Assembly: GCA_946534345.1 (NCBI GenBank)
Contig: CAMNCL010000008.1
Location: 1 to 39,042, forward strand
Length of the DNA: 39,042 nucleotides
Direction: 5' to 3'
Origin: an uncultured Caryophanales bacterium
Lineage (GTDB): Bacteria; Bacillota_I; Bacilli_A; RF39; UBA660
In this document: positions 1 through 8,191 of the stretch, in pieces
How the letters are laid out: each line of letters starts with the position of its first letter
Position numbering within the stretch: the first letter of the stretch is position 1
The notes under the pieces: generated by a model
What the model was told of the DNA's origin: nothing
The model's input: only the letters and a program-made list of their open reading frames with translations
Database searches by the model: none
Translations under genes and position numbers: made by a program

Positions 1-51
1 ACTTGGTTTGGGACCAAGGGGTTGCAGGTTCAAATCCTGTCTTCCCGACCA
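1..51 (+). tRNA. tRNA-Pro(UGG), 3' part, cut by window edge
   Basis: These 51 bases are identical to positions 110-160 of the complete tRNA-Pro that follows. They hold the anticodon arm with TGG, the T arm, the 3' acceptor strand and an encoded CCA. The 5' half lies outside the window. Confidence 0.93.
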
Positions 52-83
52 TTTTATTAAGACAATTTAATATATATTTTTTT

Positions 84-160
84 CGGGAAGTGGCTCAATT
101 TGGTAGAGCACTTGGTTTGGGACCAAGGGGTTGCAGGTTCAAATCCTGTCTTCCCGACCA
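84..160 (+). tRNA. tRNA-Pro(UGG)
   Basis: A complete 77-nt cloverleaf. The acceptor strand CGGGAAG (84-90) pairs with CTTCCCG (150-156), followed by A73 and an encoded CCA. The anticodon stem CTTGG/CCAAG (111-115/123-127) encloses the loop TTTGGGA, with anticodon TGG at 118-120. It is a tandem copy of the partial tRNA at the window start, 32 nt downstream of it. UGG is the broad-reading proline anticodon. Confidence 0.97.
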
Positions 161-171
161 TTTTAATTATT

Positions 172-197
172 AAGCGTTGATTATCAATGCTTTTTTA
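172..197 (+). terminator. Terminator of the tRNA-Pro cluster
   Basis: AAGCGTTGA (172-180) pairs with TCAATGCTT (184-192, one G-T pair) around a 3-nt loop and is followed by a T run. It also covers the ATG at 187, which argues against that codon being the start of the next gene. Confidence 0.75.
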
Positions 198-219
198 TTT
201 GAAAAATAAGCAAAAACAA

Positions 220-248
220 TTGCCAAAACAATATACTTTCATTATAAT
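220..248 (+). promoter_or_regulatory. Sigma-A-type promoter of the phosphodiesterase gene
   Basis: -35 TTGCCA (220-225), 17-nt spacer, -10 TATAAT (243-248). Transcription would begin near 255, downstream of the ATG at 187, which supports the ATG at 298 as the real start. Confidence 0.75.
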
Positions 249-297
249 AGAGTATAGTTTTTTAAAGGAACTTTTAGAAAGAATAACGGTGAATAAT

Positions 298-1989
298 ATG
301 ACAAAAAAGCAAATTGACACAATTAGTAAAAGTATTAAGCAAGTATTACCTTATGAATTGTTTTTCTTATTAGGAATCAGTCTACTAATAGTTCCTGGTT
401 TCGTTTATATAGGTGATTTAATAATAAATAAACATAGTTTTTCAACATTAAATTTTCTATACATTTCGTTTTTAATAGTATTCCTTTTTATAGCACTATT
501 ATTTAATAAAATTGCTTTAATTATTATGGTTGATAGAGTCTCTAATAATAAATCAATCAAATCTAAAGAAGTTATTTCACAATCTATTTCAAAATTATTA
601 TCATATTTAAATTATAAAAATATCAGTAGTATAGTTTTATATTTATTATTTATACCATTTCTATATTTTACTATATTTGGTTATGTCACAATATATATAT
701 TAAAACTATATGATATTGAATTAGACTTAATATTGTCATTAATTATAGCTTATGTTTTATTAGTACTACTTTTCTTTAAAAACTTATATTTCTGTAACTA
801 CATGGTTATTGAAAATAAAAATAAAAACAAAGCAGTAAAAGCTAGTACAAACCTAATTAAAGGGAATATTACTAAAAATATAAGTAATATTTTAGTAATA
901 CATTTAGTTATGGTAATTGGTTTATTATTAATTGCTTCGTTATACAAAATATTATTCTCTCATAATTTATTAAATACTGTGACTAATTTTAATACTATAA
1001 TGTTTACTGTATTTTGGGTATTTACTACTTTAGCAATTAGTCTATATACTACATCTATAAATAGTAGTATAGGGGTAATGTTTAATAATTATAAAAGAGA
1101 AAAACATGAATTGTTTAAAAATAATAAAAGTTTAAGAGCAAATAATTGGTTAATTATTCCTAAACTATGTAAATATACTTTTATCTTATTTTCTGTAATC
1201 TTAATCTATGATAATGTTCATAAAGAACTAAGTTATGAACCTCCTAAACCAATTAATACAGAAATCACAGCTCATAGAGGGTTTAGTATGGTATATCCTG
1301 AAAATACTATGGCAGCTTTAAAAGGAGCTAAAGAAGAAGATGCTAAGTGGATAGAAGTAGATGTTCAAAAGACAAGTGATGGACAATATGTTATCTTCCA
1401 TGATGACGATTTAAATAGAATAACAGGTTATTATGGACATGTTGCGGATTTGAGACTGGCTGATTTGAGAACTCTAGACTATGGAAGTTATTTTGATAAA
1501 AAATACTCAGGAGAAAAGATCCCATTATTATCTGAAGTATTAGATTATTCTAAGAAAAATAAACTAAATGTAATTTTGGATTTAAAAAATGATTGGGAAA
1601 AAATCGACTATTATGAAAAAGATATTATAGATATGATTAATAAGTATCATTATGCAAATCACTGCGTTATAGAAACTCCTTTTTATAAGCAAATAAGAAA
1701 TATCAAAAGAATTGATTCTAAAATAAAAACAGCTTATTTAATTGCGATGCCAACTGAAGAAGTATTTGATTTAACTGATGCGGATATAATATCAATTGAT
1801 TCTATTAATATTAATAGTTATTGGATTAATAATATTCACAATGCCGGTAAAAAAGTATATGTATGGACTCCTAATGATGAAGAACAACTTAGACAATTAT
1901 TAACATTAGAAATAGATAATATTATTACAGACAATGTTGAAGTTGCATTAGAATTAAAGAATAATGATGAAGAGACAACTAATAATTAG
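298..1989 (+). CDS. Membrane-anchored glycerophosphodiester phosphodiesterase
   Basis: This enzyme is predicted to hydrolyse glycerophosphodiesters to glycerol-3-phosphate and an alcohol at the membrane. Residues about 15-310 form a polytopic membrane region like the membrane domain often fused to GDPD enzymes. Residues about 320-555 are a GDPD TIM-barrel domain: it opens with HRG (His326) and continues with PENT, the acidic E-x-D strand (IEVDVQ) and the FHDDDLNR motif, and ends with a typical TDNVE segment. The protein is 563 aa. I chose ATG 298 because a GGTGA site precedes it, a promoter lies at 220-248, and the upstream in-frame ATG at 187 sits inside the tRNA terminator. Lipid or teichoic-acid turnover is a likely role, but the substrate is not visible from sequence. 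Confidence 0.88.
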   Translation: MTKKQIDTISKSIKQVLPYELFFLLGISLLIVPGFVYIGDLIINKHSFSTLNFLYISFLIVFLFIALLFNKIALIIMVDRVSNNKSIKSKEVISQSISKLLSYLNYKNISSIVLYLLFIPFLYFTIFGYVTIYILKLYDIELDLILSLIIAYVLLVLLFFKNLYFCNYMVIENKNKNKAVKASTNLIKGNITKNISNILVIHLVMVIGLLLIASLYKILFSHNLLNTVTNFNTIMFTVFWVFTTLAISLYTTSINSSIGVMFNNYKREKHELFKNNKSLRANNWLIIPKLCKYTFILFSVILIYDNVHKELSYEPPKPINTEITAHRGFSMVYPENTMAALKGAKEEDAKWIEVDVQKTSDGQYVIFHDDDLNRITGYYGHVADLRLADLRTLDYGSYFDKKYSGEKIPLLSEVLDYSKKNKLNVILDLKNDWEKIDYYEKDIIDMINKYHYANHCVIETPFYKQIRNIKRIDSKIKTAYLIAMPTEEVFDLTDADIISIDSININSYWINNIHNAGKKVYVWTPNDEEQLRQLLTLEIDNIITDNVEVALELKNNDEETTNN

Positions 1990-2003
1990 AGGTCTCTTTG
2001 TTT
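1970..2003 (+). terminator. Probable terminator
   Basis: AAGAGAC (1970-1976) pairs with GTCTCTT (1992-1998), with a loop of 15 nt and an imperfect T tail. It overlaps the stop codon of the phosphodiesterase gene. The large loop lowers certainty. Confidence 0.5.
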
Positions 2004-2004
2004 A

Positions 2005-2013
2005 TGCTATAAT
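2005..2013 (+). promoter_or_regulatory. Extended -10 promoter of the YjbR-EVE gene
   Basis: TGC then TATAAT (2008-2013), 18 nt before the start codon; no good -35 is seen. The following transcript would have a very short leader with the site GAGGTG. Confidence 0.55.
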
Positions 2014-2030
2014 ATATATGAGGTGTTTAC

Positions 2031-3056
2031 ATGCTTGAAGATAATGTTTTTAAAAGAAGTATTCCTAATTATAATAAGTTGGAAAAATATGGCTTTATAA
2101 AAAAAGGTAGTACTTATATTTATGAAAAAATTTTTATTGATAGTTTTAAAATAGTAATTGAAATTACTGAAAATATTACATGTAGAGTATATGATTTAGA
2201 TTCTAATGAAGAATATTCTAATTTTCGTACTAATAGTAATGGAGAGTTTGCAGGTACTATTTGTGATAGTGTTGAAAAAGTATTATTAGATATTAGGGAT
2301 AAATGTTTTGATAGACAAGATTTTATAAGTAAACAAGCTAATCGTATTAGTAAATTAATAAATGAATACTATGGAGATAACCCTATATTTGAATGGGATG
2401 ATTATCCAGGATTTGGAGTATTTAAAAATAATTCTACTAAGAAATGGTATGCTCTTATAATGAATATTACAAAAGATAAGCTAAAAGCAGGAACTGGTTC
2501 GTTTGATATTATAAATGTTAAATTAGATCCTAAAGTAATAGAAGAATTATTAAAAAAAGAAGGTTTTTATCCAGCTTATCATATGAATAAAAAATATTGG
2601 ATTACTATATCTTTGGATGATAGTGTTCCTGATAAAGAAATATTTGAATTAATTAAGACTAGTCACTTATATACTGAAAAAGGTACTAGTACTAATGAAT
2701 GGATTATTCCTGCAAATCCAAATTACTTTGATATTGATGAAGCATTCAAGAATATTAAAAGTATTATTTGGAAACAAAGTACTAATATTAAAGTAGGGGA
2801 TACTATTTACTTATATGTTGGTAGTCCAGTATCTGCTATTAGATATAAATGTAGAGTAGAAGAGGTAAATATTCCATATGACTATAATGATAAGAATGTT
2901 AAAATGAAGTATGTCATGAAAATAAAACAATTAGATTCTTATGATAAAAAACTATTTCCATTTTCTAAATTAAAAGAATATGGAGTTAATGCAATTAGAG
3001 GGCCTAGATTTATGCCTAAAGAATTAAGTAATTATATAAATAAAAAAGAAGGATAA
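2031..3056 (+). CDS. MmcQ/YjbR-family protein fused to an EVE (PUA-like) domain
   Basis: A 341-aa soluble protein with three parts. Residues about 1-100 are an N-terminal module often seen before YjbR domains (YGFIKKGSTYIYEK, then an FRTNSNGEF segment). Residues about 105-205 match the MmcQ/YjbR fold (EWDDYPGFGVFKN, KWYALIMNI, then a late YWITISLDD). Residues 224-338 look like an EVE domain (WIIPANP, GDTIYLYVGSP, late YGVNAIRGP). EVE domains are PUA-like readers of modified bases in DNA or RNA, and YjbR proteins have a poorly defined nucleic-acid-related role. A base-modification sensing role is therefore plausible but inferred. The start ATG 2031 has a GAGGTG site. The gene is alone and converges on proS. 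Confidence 0.72.
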   Translation: MLEDNVFKRSIPNYNKLEKYGFIKKGSTYIYEKIFIDSFKIVIEITENITCRVYDLDSNEEYSNFRTNSNGEFAGTICDSVEKVLLDIRDKCFDRQDFISKQANRISKLINEYYGDNPIFEWDDYPGFGVFKNNSTKKWYALIMNITKDKLKAGTGSFDIINVKLDPKVIEELLKKEGFYPAYHMNKKYWITISLDDSVPDKEIFELIKTSHLYTEKGTSTNEWIIPANPNYFDIDEAFKNIKSIIWKQSTNIKVGDTIYLYVGSPVSAIRYKCRVEEVNIPYDYNDKNVKMKYVMKIKQLDSYDKKLFPFSKLKEYGVNAIRGPRFMPKELSNYINKKEG

Positions 3057-3068
3057 TTCCTTCTTTTT
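3043..3068. terminator. Bidirectional terminator between the YjbR-EVE gene and proS
   Basis: A perfect 11-bp inverted repeat (3043-3053 with 3058-3068) around TAAT, A-rich on the left arm and T-rich on the right, so it works on both strands. It overlaps the stop codon at 3054-3056. Confidence 0.85.
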
Positions 3069-3072
3069 GTTT

Positions 3073-4512
3073 TTAATATGATTTTCCCCAAATAACCATG
3101 TGTTTAGCTTCTTTACCACAGAAGATACATTTATCACTAAGATGTTTTTGTTCTTTAGGGATACAACGAGATCCACATCCACCAGTTCTATACTTGATTT
3201 CATCTTCACAGTCTTCACTTCCACACCACATAGCTTCAATGAATCCGATTTTATTATTAGCTAAATCAATCATTTCATCCATTGTAGTTGCTTCATAGAT
3301 ATGATCATTTAAGAACTTAGTAGCTGTTTCTAACATATCATTTTGAATATCTTCTAAGATCTTAGGCATTTTCTTAGCTAAATCTTTGATTTTAACAGTT
3401 ATTTTTTTTCTGTCATTTCTTCTAACTACTACAACTTCACCTTTTTCAATATCCTTTGGTCCAATCTCAATACGAGTAGGGATACCTAACATTTCTTGTT
3501 CAGCGAATTTGAATCCTGGACTCTTTTCAGTATCATCTAATTTAGCTCTAATTCCAGCTTTCTTTAATGCTTCTAATAATTTATTAGCTTCATCAAGAAC
3601 TCCTTCTTTATGTTGAGCAATTGGAATAATCATAGCTTGAGTAGGTGCAATTCTTGGAGGTAATACTAATCCAGAATCATCACCATGTACCATAATTAAA
3701 GCTCCAATAGTTCTAGTTGAGAATCCCCAACTTGTTGTATAACAACTATGTAATTTATTTTCTTTATCTAAATATTTAATATCAAATGTATCAGGGAATC
3801 CTGATCCAAAGAAATGTGAAGTAGCAGATTGTAAACTCTTACCATCATGCATCATAGCTTCTAATGTATAAGTGTCTTCAGCGCCAGCAAATCTTTCACT
3901 ATCAGTTTTCTTTCCACCGAAAGTTGGGATTGCTAAATCTTCTGCTAAACAATCTTTGTATACTTGATACATCATTAATGTTCTTTCTTCAGCTTCTTCA
4001 GCAGTTGCATGAACTGTGTGTCCTTCTTGCCATAAGAATTCACGACTTCTTAAGAATGGTCTAGTAGTCTTTTCCCATCTAAGAACTGTATTCCATTGAT
4101 TCCATACAAATGGTAAATCTCTATATGATTTTACCATTCTATGCCATAAATCATAGAATAATGTTTCAGATGTAGGTCTAATACACATTCTTTCTTCTAA
4201 TTTTTGATTACCACCTTCAGTTACCCAAGCAACTTCTGGAGCAAAACCTTCAATATGTCTAGCTTCTTTTTTTAGAAGACTTTCTGGTATCAATACCGGT
4301 AGGTAAACATTCTCCACACCAGTGTCTTTGAATCTTTTATCTAAAAGATTACGAATGTTCTCCCATATGGCATAACCATTCGGCAAATAGTTCAAACATC
4401 CTTTAACACTAGAATAGTCACATAATTTTGCTTCCCTTACAACATCTGTGTACCATTGAGCAAAATTTTCATCTCGCGATGTTACTTTTTGAACAAATTT
4501 ATCATTTGCCAT
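3073..4512 (-). CDS. proS: Prolyl-tRNA synthetase, archaeal/eukaryotic type
   Basis: A class II synthetase that charges tRNA-Pro. The class II core is clear: TRPFLRSREFLWQEGHT is motif 2, and MCIRPTSET and the GSGFPDTFDIKY region are typical of ProS type 3. The anticodon-binding domain follows. The C-terminal zinc-type module carries CGSEDCEDE, GGCGSRC and CIFCG and ends in Tyr, as in archaeal-like ProRS. The 479-aa length and continuous core show no INS editing insertion. I chose ATG 4512 (MANDKFVQ) because AGGAG stands 6-7 nt upstream; a longer reading frame to 4548 would cover the promoter and SD. The tRNA-Pro genes lie 2.9 kb away, and a free-standing prolyl-tRNA deacylase is at 35201. 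Confidence 0.97.
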   Translation of the reverse strand: MANDKFVQKVTSRDENFAQWYTDVVREAKLCDYSSVKGCLNYLPNGYAIWENIRNLLDKRFKDTGVENVYLPVLIPESLLKKEARHIEGFAPEVAWVTEGGNQKLEERMCIRPTSETLFYDLWHRMVKSYRDLPFVWNQWNTVLRWEKTTRPFLRSREFLWQEGHTVHATAEEAEERTLMMYQVYKDCLAEDLAIPTFGGKKTDSERFAGAEDTYTLEAMMHDGKSLQSATSHFFGSGFPDTFDIKYLDKENKLHSCYTTSWGFSTRTIGALIMVHGDDSGLVLPPRIAPTQAMIIPIAQHKEGVLDEANKLLEALKKAGIRAKLDDTEKSPGFKFAEQEMLGIPTRIEIGPKDIEKGEVVVVRRNDRKKITVKIKDLAKKMPKILEDIQNDMLETATKFLNDHIYEATTMDEMIDLANNKIGFIEAMWCGSEDCEDEIKYRTGGCGSRCIPKEQKHLSDKCIFCGKEAKHMVIWGKSY

Positions 4513-4546
4513 AAAAAATCTCCTCTCTTTTTTCCAAATATAGAAC

Positions 4547-4575
4547 ATTTTACCATAAACTATTTATTAAATCAA
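4547..4575 (-). promoter_or_regulatory. Promoter of proS
   Basis: Read on the minus strand: -35 TTGATT (4570-4575), 17-nt spacer, TG-n extended -10 TAAAAT (4547-4552). It leaves a leader of about 30 nt, so there is no room for a T-box on proS. Confidence 0.7.
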
Positions 4576-4639
4576 TTAATGAAAAATAAAAACTAGTATT
4601 TTTTTTACTATTTTGATAAAATTAATACTAGGTGATAAT

Positions 4640-5734
4640 ATGGAAAAAGATGTTTTTATGCGTTATGTACAATTACTACATCGCTTTGAAGAATTATCAA
4701 AAGAAGAACATAGTATTTATTCAAATACTATTGAAGCAAAGACAATATTAGAAGTAAGACAATTAGTAGAAAACAATCAAGAATTATTAGAATTATTAAA
4801 AAAGATACATTCATTACCTGATTCTGAAAGAGAAAAAGCAGTTGAGGAATACTTTTCTAAACAAAATAAAAAAGAGGAACAAGAAGAACCTAAAAAATCA
4901 GAAGAGGAAGAAATTGCAAAAACATTTGGAGTTAATGTTAATGAAATTGATCATAAATACTTAAAAAATGGTAATGAAATATTTTCATTCTATGATAATG
5001 TTTCAAATAGACAAGTCGTATTAGAAAACAATAAAAAAGGTAAATCTTTACTTGAGTCTCTTCAAGATATTCAAAAGCAAAATGAAAAGTATCAAACAGA
5101 AGATGAGTATGATAATTCAAAAAATATTTTAAGAGATAAGTCTAGTACTGAAAACATTGAATTAAAGTTTTATACTAGAAATGAAATTATTAATCTTCCA
5201 TCATTAGATAATATACGTGGAAAAGATGCTTTAATTCTTACATTTTTATTAAAACACTATGACGAATTAGGAATTAAAGGTATTAATTTAGATAATTTAA
5301 TATATTTAGATGCAAACAATAATATACAAGAGGCTGTAGTAGTAAATGATAAGGTAATAGTTGGAGAACCAGATGATGCAAAATCAAATAATGCTGCCGA
5401 GACTTCAAATGAAGCAGTAAAGGAAGAGGTTGAAGAAGAACCAGAACTTAAAGAAGAAAAAAAATCTGAAGTTCAAGAAGAACCAAAAGAATCAAACAAT
5501 GAAGAACTTAATGAGATGATGGAAGAGTCTAAAGAAGAGGTAAAAGAAGAAGTAAAAGAAGAAGACAAAAAAAATGAAAAAGAAAAGCCTAAAACTCTAA
5601 TAAGAAATATTAAAGATAAAATGAAAGATACAGATAGTAATGGATTTATAAATAATGTTTTATTTATATCTATTGCGACGGGTGCTGTATTATTAATAGC
5701 TCTTGTTGTGACAATTATAAAGTATTATGCATGA
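4640..5734 (+). CDS. Acidic, tail-anchored membrane protein of unknown function
   Basis: I do not recognise this 364-aa protein. The N-terminal 60 residues look helical. The middle (about 95-245) is a mixed alpha/beta-looking region. Residues about 255-330 are a low-complexity Glu/Lys tract with repeated VKEE units. A single hydrophobic helix (about 338-360) ends a few residues before the C-terminus, so the protein is predicted to be anchored by its tail with almost all of it in the cytoplasm. The start ATG 4640 has AGGTGAT; the ATG at 4613 lies upstream of that site. It resembles the gene at 23207 in layout but not clearly in sequence. Confidence 0.7.
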   Translation: MEKDVFMRYVQLLHRFEELSKEEHSIYSNTIEAKTILEVRQLVENNQELLELLKKIHSLPDSEREKAVEEYFSKQNKKEEQEEPKKSEEEEIAKTFGVNVNEIDHKYLKNGNEIFSFYDNVSNRQVVLENNKKGKSLLESLQDIQKQNEKYQTEDEYDNSKNILRDKSSTENIELKFYTRNEIINLPSLDNIRGKDALILTFLLKHYDELGIKGINLDNLIYLDANNNIQEAVVVNDKVIVGEPDDAKSNNAAETSNEAVKEEVEEEPELKEEKKSEVQEEPKESNNEELNEMMEESKEEVKEEVKEEDKKNEKEKPKTLIRNIKDKMKDTDSNGFINNVLFISIATGAVLLIALVVTIIKYYA

Positions 5735-5757
5735 GAACGTAAGTTCTCTTTTTTTAT
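5733..5757 (+). terminator. Terminator after the acidic membrane protein gene
   Basis: GAGAAC (5733-5738), GTAA loop, GTTCTC (5743-5748), then seven or more T. It overlaps the TGA stop. Confidence 0.85.
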
Positions 5758-5760
5758 TAA

Positions 5761-5791
5761 TAAAAAAAGATTATCATTTATTTGATAATCT
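5761..5791 (-). terminator. Terminator of the phosphoesterase gene (minus strand)
   Basis: A 9-bp inverted repeat (5768-5776 with 5783-5791) with an A run at 5762-5768, which is the T tail when read on the minus strand. It overlaps the stop codon of the minus-strand gene. Confidence 0.8.
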
Positions 5792-6688
5792 AAAGAAATT
5801 AATAGATGGTCTACAGAATAGTCTAAAACTATTTTTAGTTCCTAAACCACTAGATATATATAATTTAGAATTGTTTATTTCATAATAATCTTGATCATAT
5901 TTTTTAGCTCCATCAACCTTAAAGAATGAATATTTAGCAAATGGAATTCTAATATTACCATTATGTGAATGACCTGCTAAAAATAAATCAGAATTATAGC
6001 TACCAACAATATCATCTACCGCATCAGGTTCATGTAATAAAGTAACAGAATAGATATTAGAATTATGAGTAGGTTCTTTATAATAACTATAAGCTTTATC
6101 TATATTTTGACCTTTTTTACTAGAACCTAATCCAACTAATAAGATTGGATTATCTTTAGAATTATAAATTAATTCATATTCGTCTCTTAAAATAGTAAAA
6201 TCACTTTGATTAAATATAGTAGCTATTTTTTCATTATCTTCATCGCCTAGAATAGCATATTTACCAGTAGTTGATGTAATATTTTTTAAATTATTAATAA
6301 TTTTTTCTTGTTCTTTAGAATCTAAATTATAATCTTTATTAATTAAATCACCAGTATATACAACTAAATCAGGTTTTCTTTCATTAATTAAATTAACTAT
6401 TTTTTTTAAATCTTTATCAAACATAGTACTTCCATAGTGTAAATCACTCATTTGAATTATTTTATAACCATTAAAATTATTAGGAATTTTCTCATTAGTT
6501 ACTCTATATTCTCTTACATCTATATGTGTAGTTGATACATAAGTTGTATAGGTATAGAATATAGTTCCTATAATAAATAAGATGATTAGTAATTTAACTG
6601 TTGTTTTTATTATTTGTTTAGTATTTTCTTTATTACGTTCGTGAGATACTTTACTATGAATGTCTTTATTTAATTCTTCACGTGTCAT
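5774..6688 (-). CDS. Membrane-anchored metallophosphoesterase, YkuE-like, altered metal motif
   Basis: A 304-aa calcineurin-like phosphoesterase with a cytoplasmic N-terminus, one membrane helix (about 27-48) and a catalytic domain outside. Visible motifs are SDLHYG, VVYTGDLINKD, LLHEPD and AGHSHNG, in the order usual for YkuE-type enzymes acting on lipid- or nucleotide-linked phosphate esters. The normal GNHD/E motif reads LGDEDNEK here, so the Asn metal ligand and the catalytic His are replaced. The other metal-binding residues are kept. The enzyme may have changed activity or may have lost it. The start ATG 6688 follows GGTGATAGT. Confidence 0.85.
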   Translation of the reverse strand: MTREELNKDIHSKVSHERNKENTKQIIKTTVKLLIILFIIGTIFYTYTTYVSTTHIDVREYRVTNEKIPNNFNGYKIIQMSDLHYGSTMFDKDLKKIVNLINERKPDLVVYTGDLINKDYNLDSKEQEKIINNLKNITSTTGKYAILGDEDNEKIATIFNQSDFTILRDEYELIYNSKDNPILLVGLGSSKKGQNIDKAYSYYKEPTHNSNIYSVTLLHEPDAVDDIVGSYNSDLFLAGHSHNGNIRIPFAKYSFFKVDGAKKYDQDYYEINNSKLYISSGLGTKNSFRLFCRPSINFFRLSNK

Positions 6689-6703
6689 ACTATCACCATC
6701 TTC

Positions 6704-6712
6704 ATTTTATCA
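6704..6712 (-). promoter_or_regulatory. Extended -10 promoter of the phosphoesterase gene
   Basis: On the minus strand TG-A-TAAAAT (-10 hexamer at 6704-6709, TG at 6711-6712), 15 nt before the start codon. The -35 is not convincing. Confidence 0.45.
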
Positions 6713-6795
6713 TATTTTTTAGTGATTGTATTAATTCTGTCAAAAAACTTTATCATTGGGTGACAATTATGTTAAAATTAAATTGGTGATTAAAA

Positions 6796-8190
6796 ATGAA
6801 ATATGATGTAGCAATTATAGGTGCAGGACCTGCGGGTTTGTTCGCAGCCTATGAATTAATTACAAAAAACAAGGATTTAAAAATAGTATTAATTGATAGA
6901 GGATTTAAAGTTAAAAATAGAGTTTGTCCTATGAATCAAAAGAAAATTCCATGTCAAAATTGTAATCCATGTGCAATTCTTTCTGGATATGGAGGAGCAG
7001 GTACTTTCTCTGATGGAAAACTTAATTTTATTCCAAAACTTGGTAAATCTGATTTAACTAAATATATGCTAGAATCAGAAGCTTATCAATTAATTGATGA
7101 GACAGAAACTATATTTACTAAATTTGGAATGGATGCAGAAGTATACCCTTCAAATATGGAAGAAGCAAATGCAATTAGAAAGAAAGTAGCTATTGCAGGA
7201 GCTAAATTATTAGTTATTAAACAAAAGCATTTAGGTAGTGATCATTTACCTGGATATATTCAAGGAATATGTGATTATTTAGAAGATAAAGGGGTTACTT
7301 TATTAGATAAATGTGATGTTATAGATATTAAAACTAATTCAGAAGACTCACATACAATTATTTATGAAAAAGGTAAAAAAGAAGAAAAACTTAGTGCTAA
7401 GAAAGTTATTGTTGCACCTGGTAGAACAGGAGCAAAATGGATTCAAGAATACGCTGATAAACATGAAATAGATTATTTATCACAAAGTATTGAAATAGGA
7501 GTTAGAGTAGAAGTAAGAAAAGATATTATGGAAGAAATAACTAATGTTATTTATGATCCAACTATATTTATTAAGACCAAGACTTATGGTGATGAAATTA
7601 GAACTTTCTGTACTAATCCAGGAGGCTTTGTAGCTAAAGAAAACTATTATGGATATATTTGTGTTAATGGTCATGCTTTAAAAGAAGTAAAGAGTAATAA
7701 TACTAATTTTGCTTTTATTTCAAAAGTTAATTTAACACAACCTGTTACTAATACAAGACTTTATGGAGAAAGTATCGCAAGAATTGCGAATGTATTAGGA
7801 GATGGAAAACCAATTATTCAATCATTAAAAGATTTACGTAGTGGTAGAAGAAGTGAATGGCATCGTATAAAGAAAGGCTTTATTGAACCAACTTTAAAAG
7901 ATTGTGTTGCGGGAGATTTAGCTTTAGTAATGCCACATAGAATTATTACTAATATCTTAGAAGGATTAGAAATACTAGATAAAATTATTCCAGGTGTTAA
8001 TAATGATGATACTTTGTTATATGGACCTGAGATTAAATTCTTCTCAAATGAAATAGAGACAGATAATAAATTTAGATTAAAAGATGATAATATTTACTTT
8101 GTAGGTGATGGGGCTGGTAAAGCTGGTAATATAGTTACTGCAGCTGCGACTGGTCTAGTTGCTGCTAGAGATATTTTGGAGAGGTTGTAA
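6796..8190 (+). CDS. FAD-dependent dehydrogenase, COG2509-like, with four-cysteine motif
   Basis: A 464-aa flavoprotein. The N-terminal Rossmann FAD motif is IIGAGPAGLFAA (residues 7-18), followed by an acidic strand end (LIDRG). Cys44, 53, 56 and 59 form a C-x8-C-x2-C-x2-C group just before SGYGGAGTFSDGKLN, an arrangement I know from COG2509 proteins. The C-terminus has the second FAD motif, FVGDGAGKAGNIVTAAATGL. The substrate is unknown for the family, and the cysteines could hold a metal or Fe-S centre. ATG 6796 follows GGTGAT. The cyclophilin gene starts 1 nt after the stop, so the two are cotranscribed. Confidence 0.85.
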   Translation: MKYDVAIIGAGPAGLFAAYELITKNKDLKIVLIDRGFKVKNRVCPMNQKKIPCQNCNPCAILSGYGGAGTFSDGKLNFIPKLGKSDLTKYMLESEAYQLIDETETIFTKFGMDAEVYPSNMEEANAIRKKVAIAGAKLLVIKQKHLGSDHLPGYIQGICDYLEDKGVTLLDKCDVIDIKTNSEDSHTIIYEKGKKEEKLSAKKVIVAPGRTGAKWIQEYADKHEIDYLSQSIEIGVRVEVRKDIMEEITNVIYDPTIFIKTKTYGDEIRTFCTNPGGFVAKENYYGYICVNGHALKEVKSNNTNFAFISKVNLTQPVTNTRLYGESIARIANVLGDGKPIIQSLKDLRSGRRSEWHRIKKGFIEPTLKDCVAGDLALVMPHRIITNILEGLEILDKIIPGVNNDDTLLYGPEIKFFSNEIETDNKFRLKDDNIYFVGDGAGKAGNIVTAAATGLVAARDILERL

Positions 8191-8191
8191 T

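Noticed and set aside
1-160. Duplicated tRNA-Pro as an integration (att) site
   Set aside because: The repeat is a full tandem tRNA gene with normal spacer and terminator, and no integrase or foreign genes lie nearby.
187-297. N-terminal extension of the phosphodiesterase to ATG 187
   Set aside because: It starts in the tRNA terminator and covers the gene's own promoter; ATG 298 has the ribosome site.
3098-4064. Several plus-strand frames inside proS
   Set aside because: Shadows of the well-supported ProRS gene on the minus strand.
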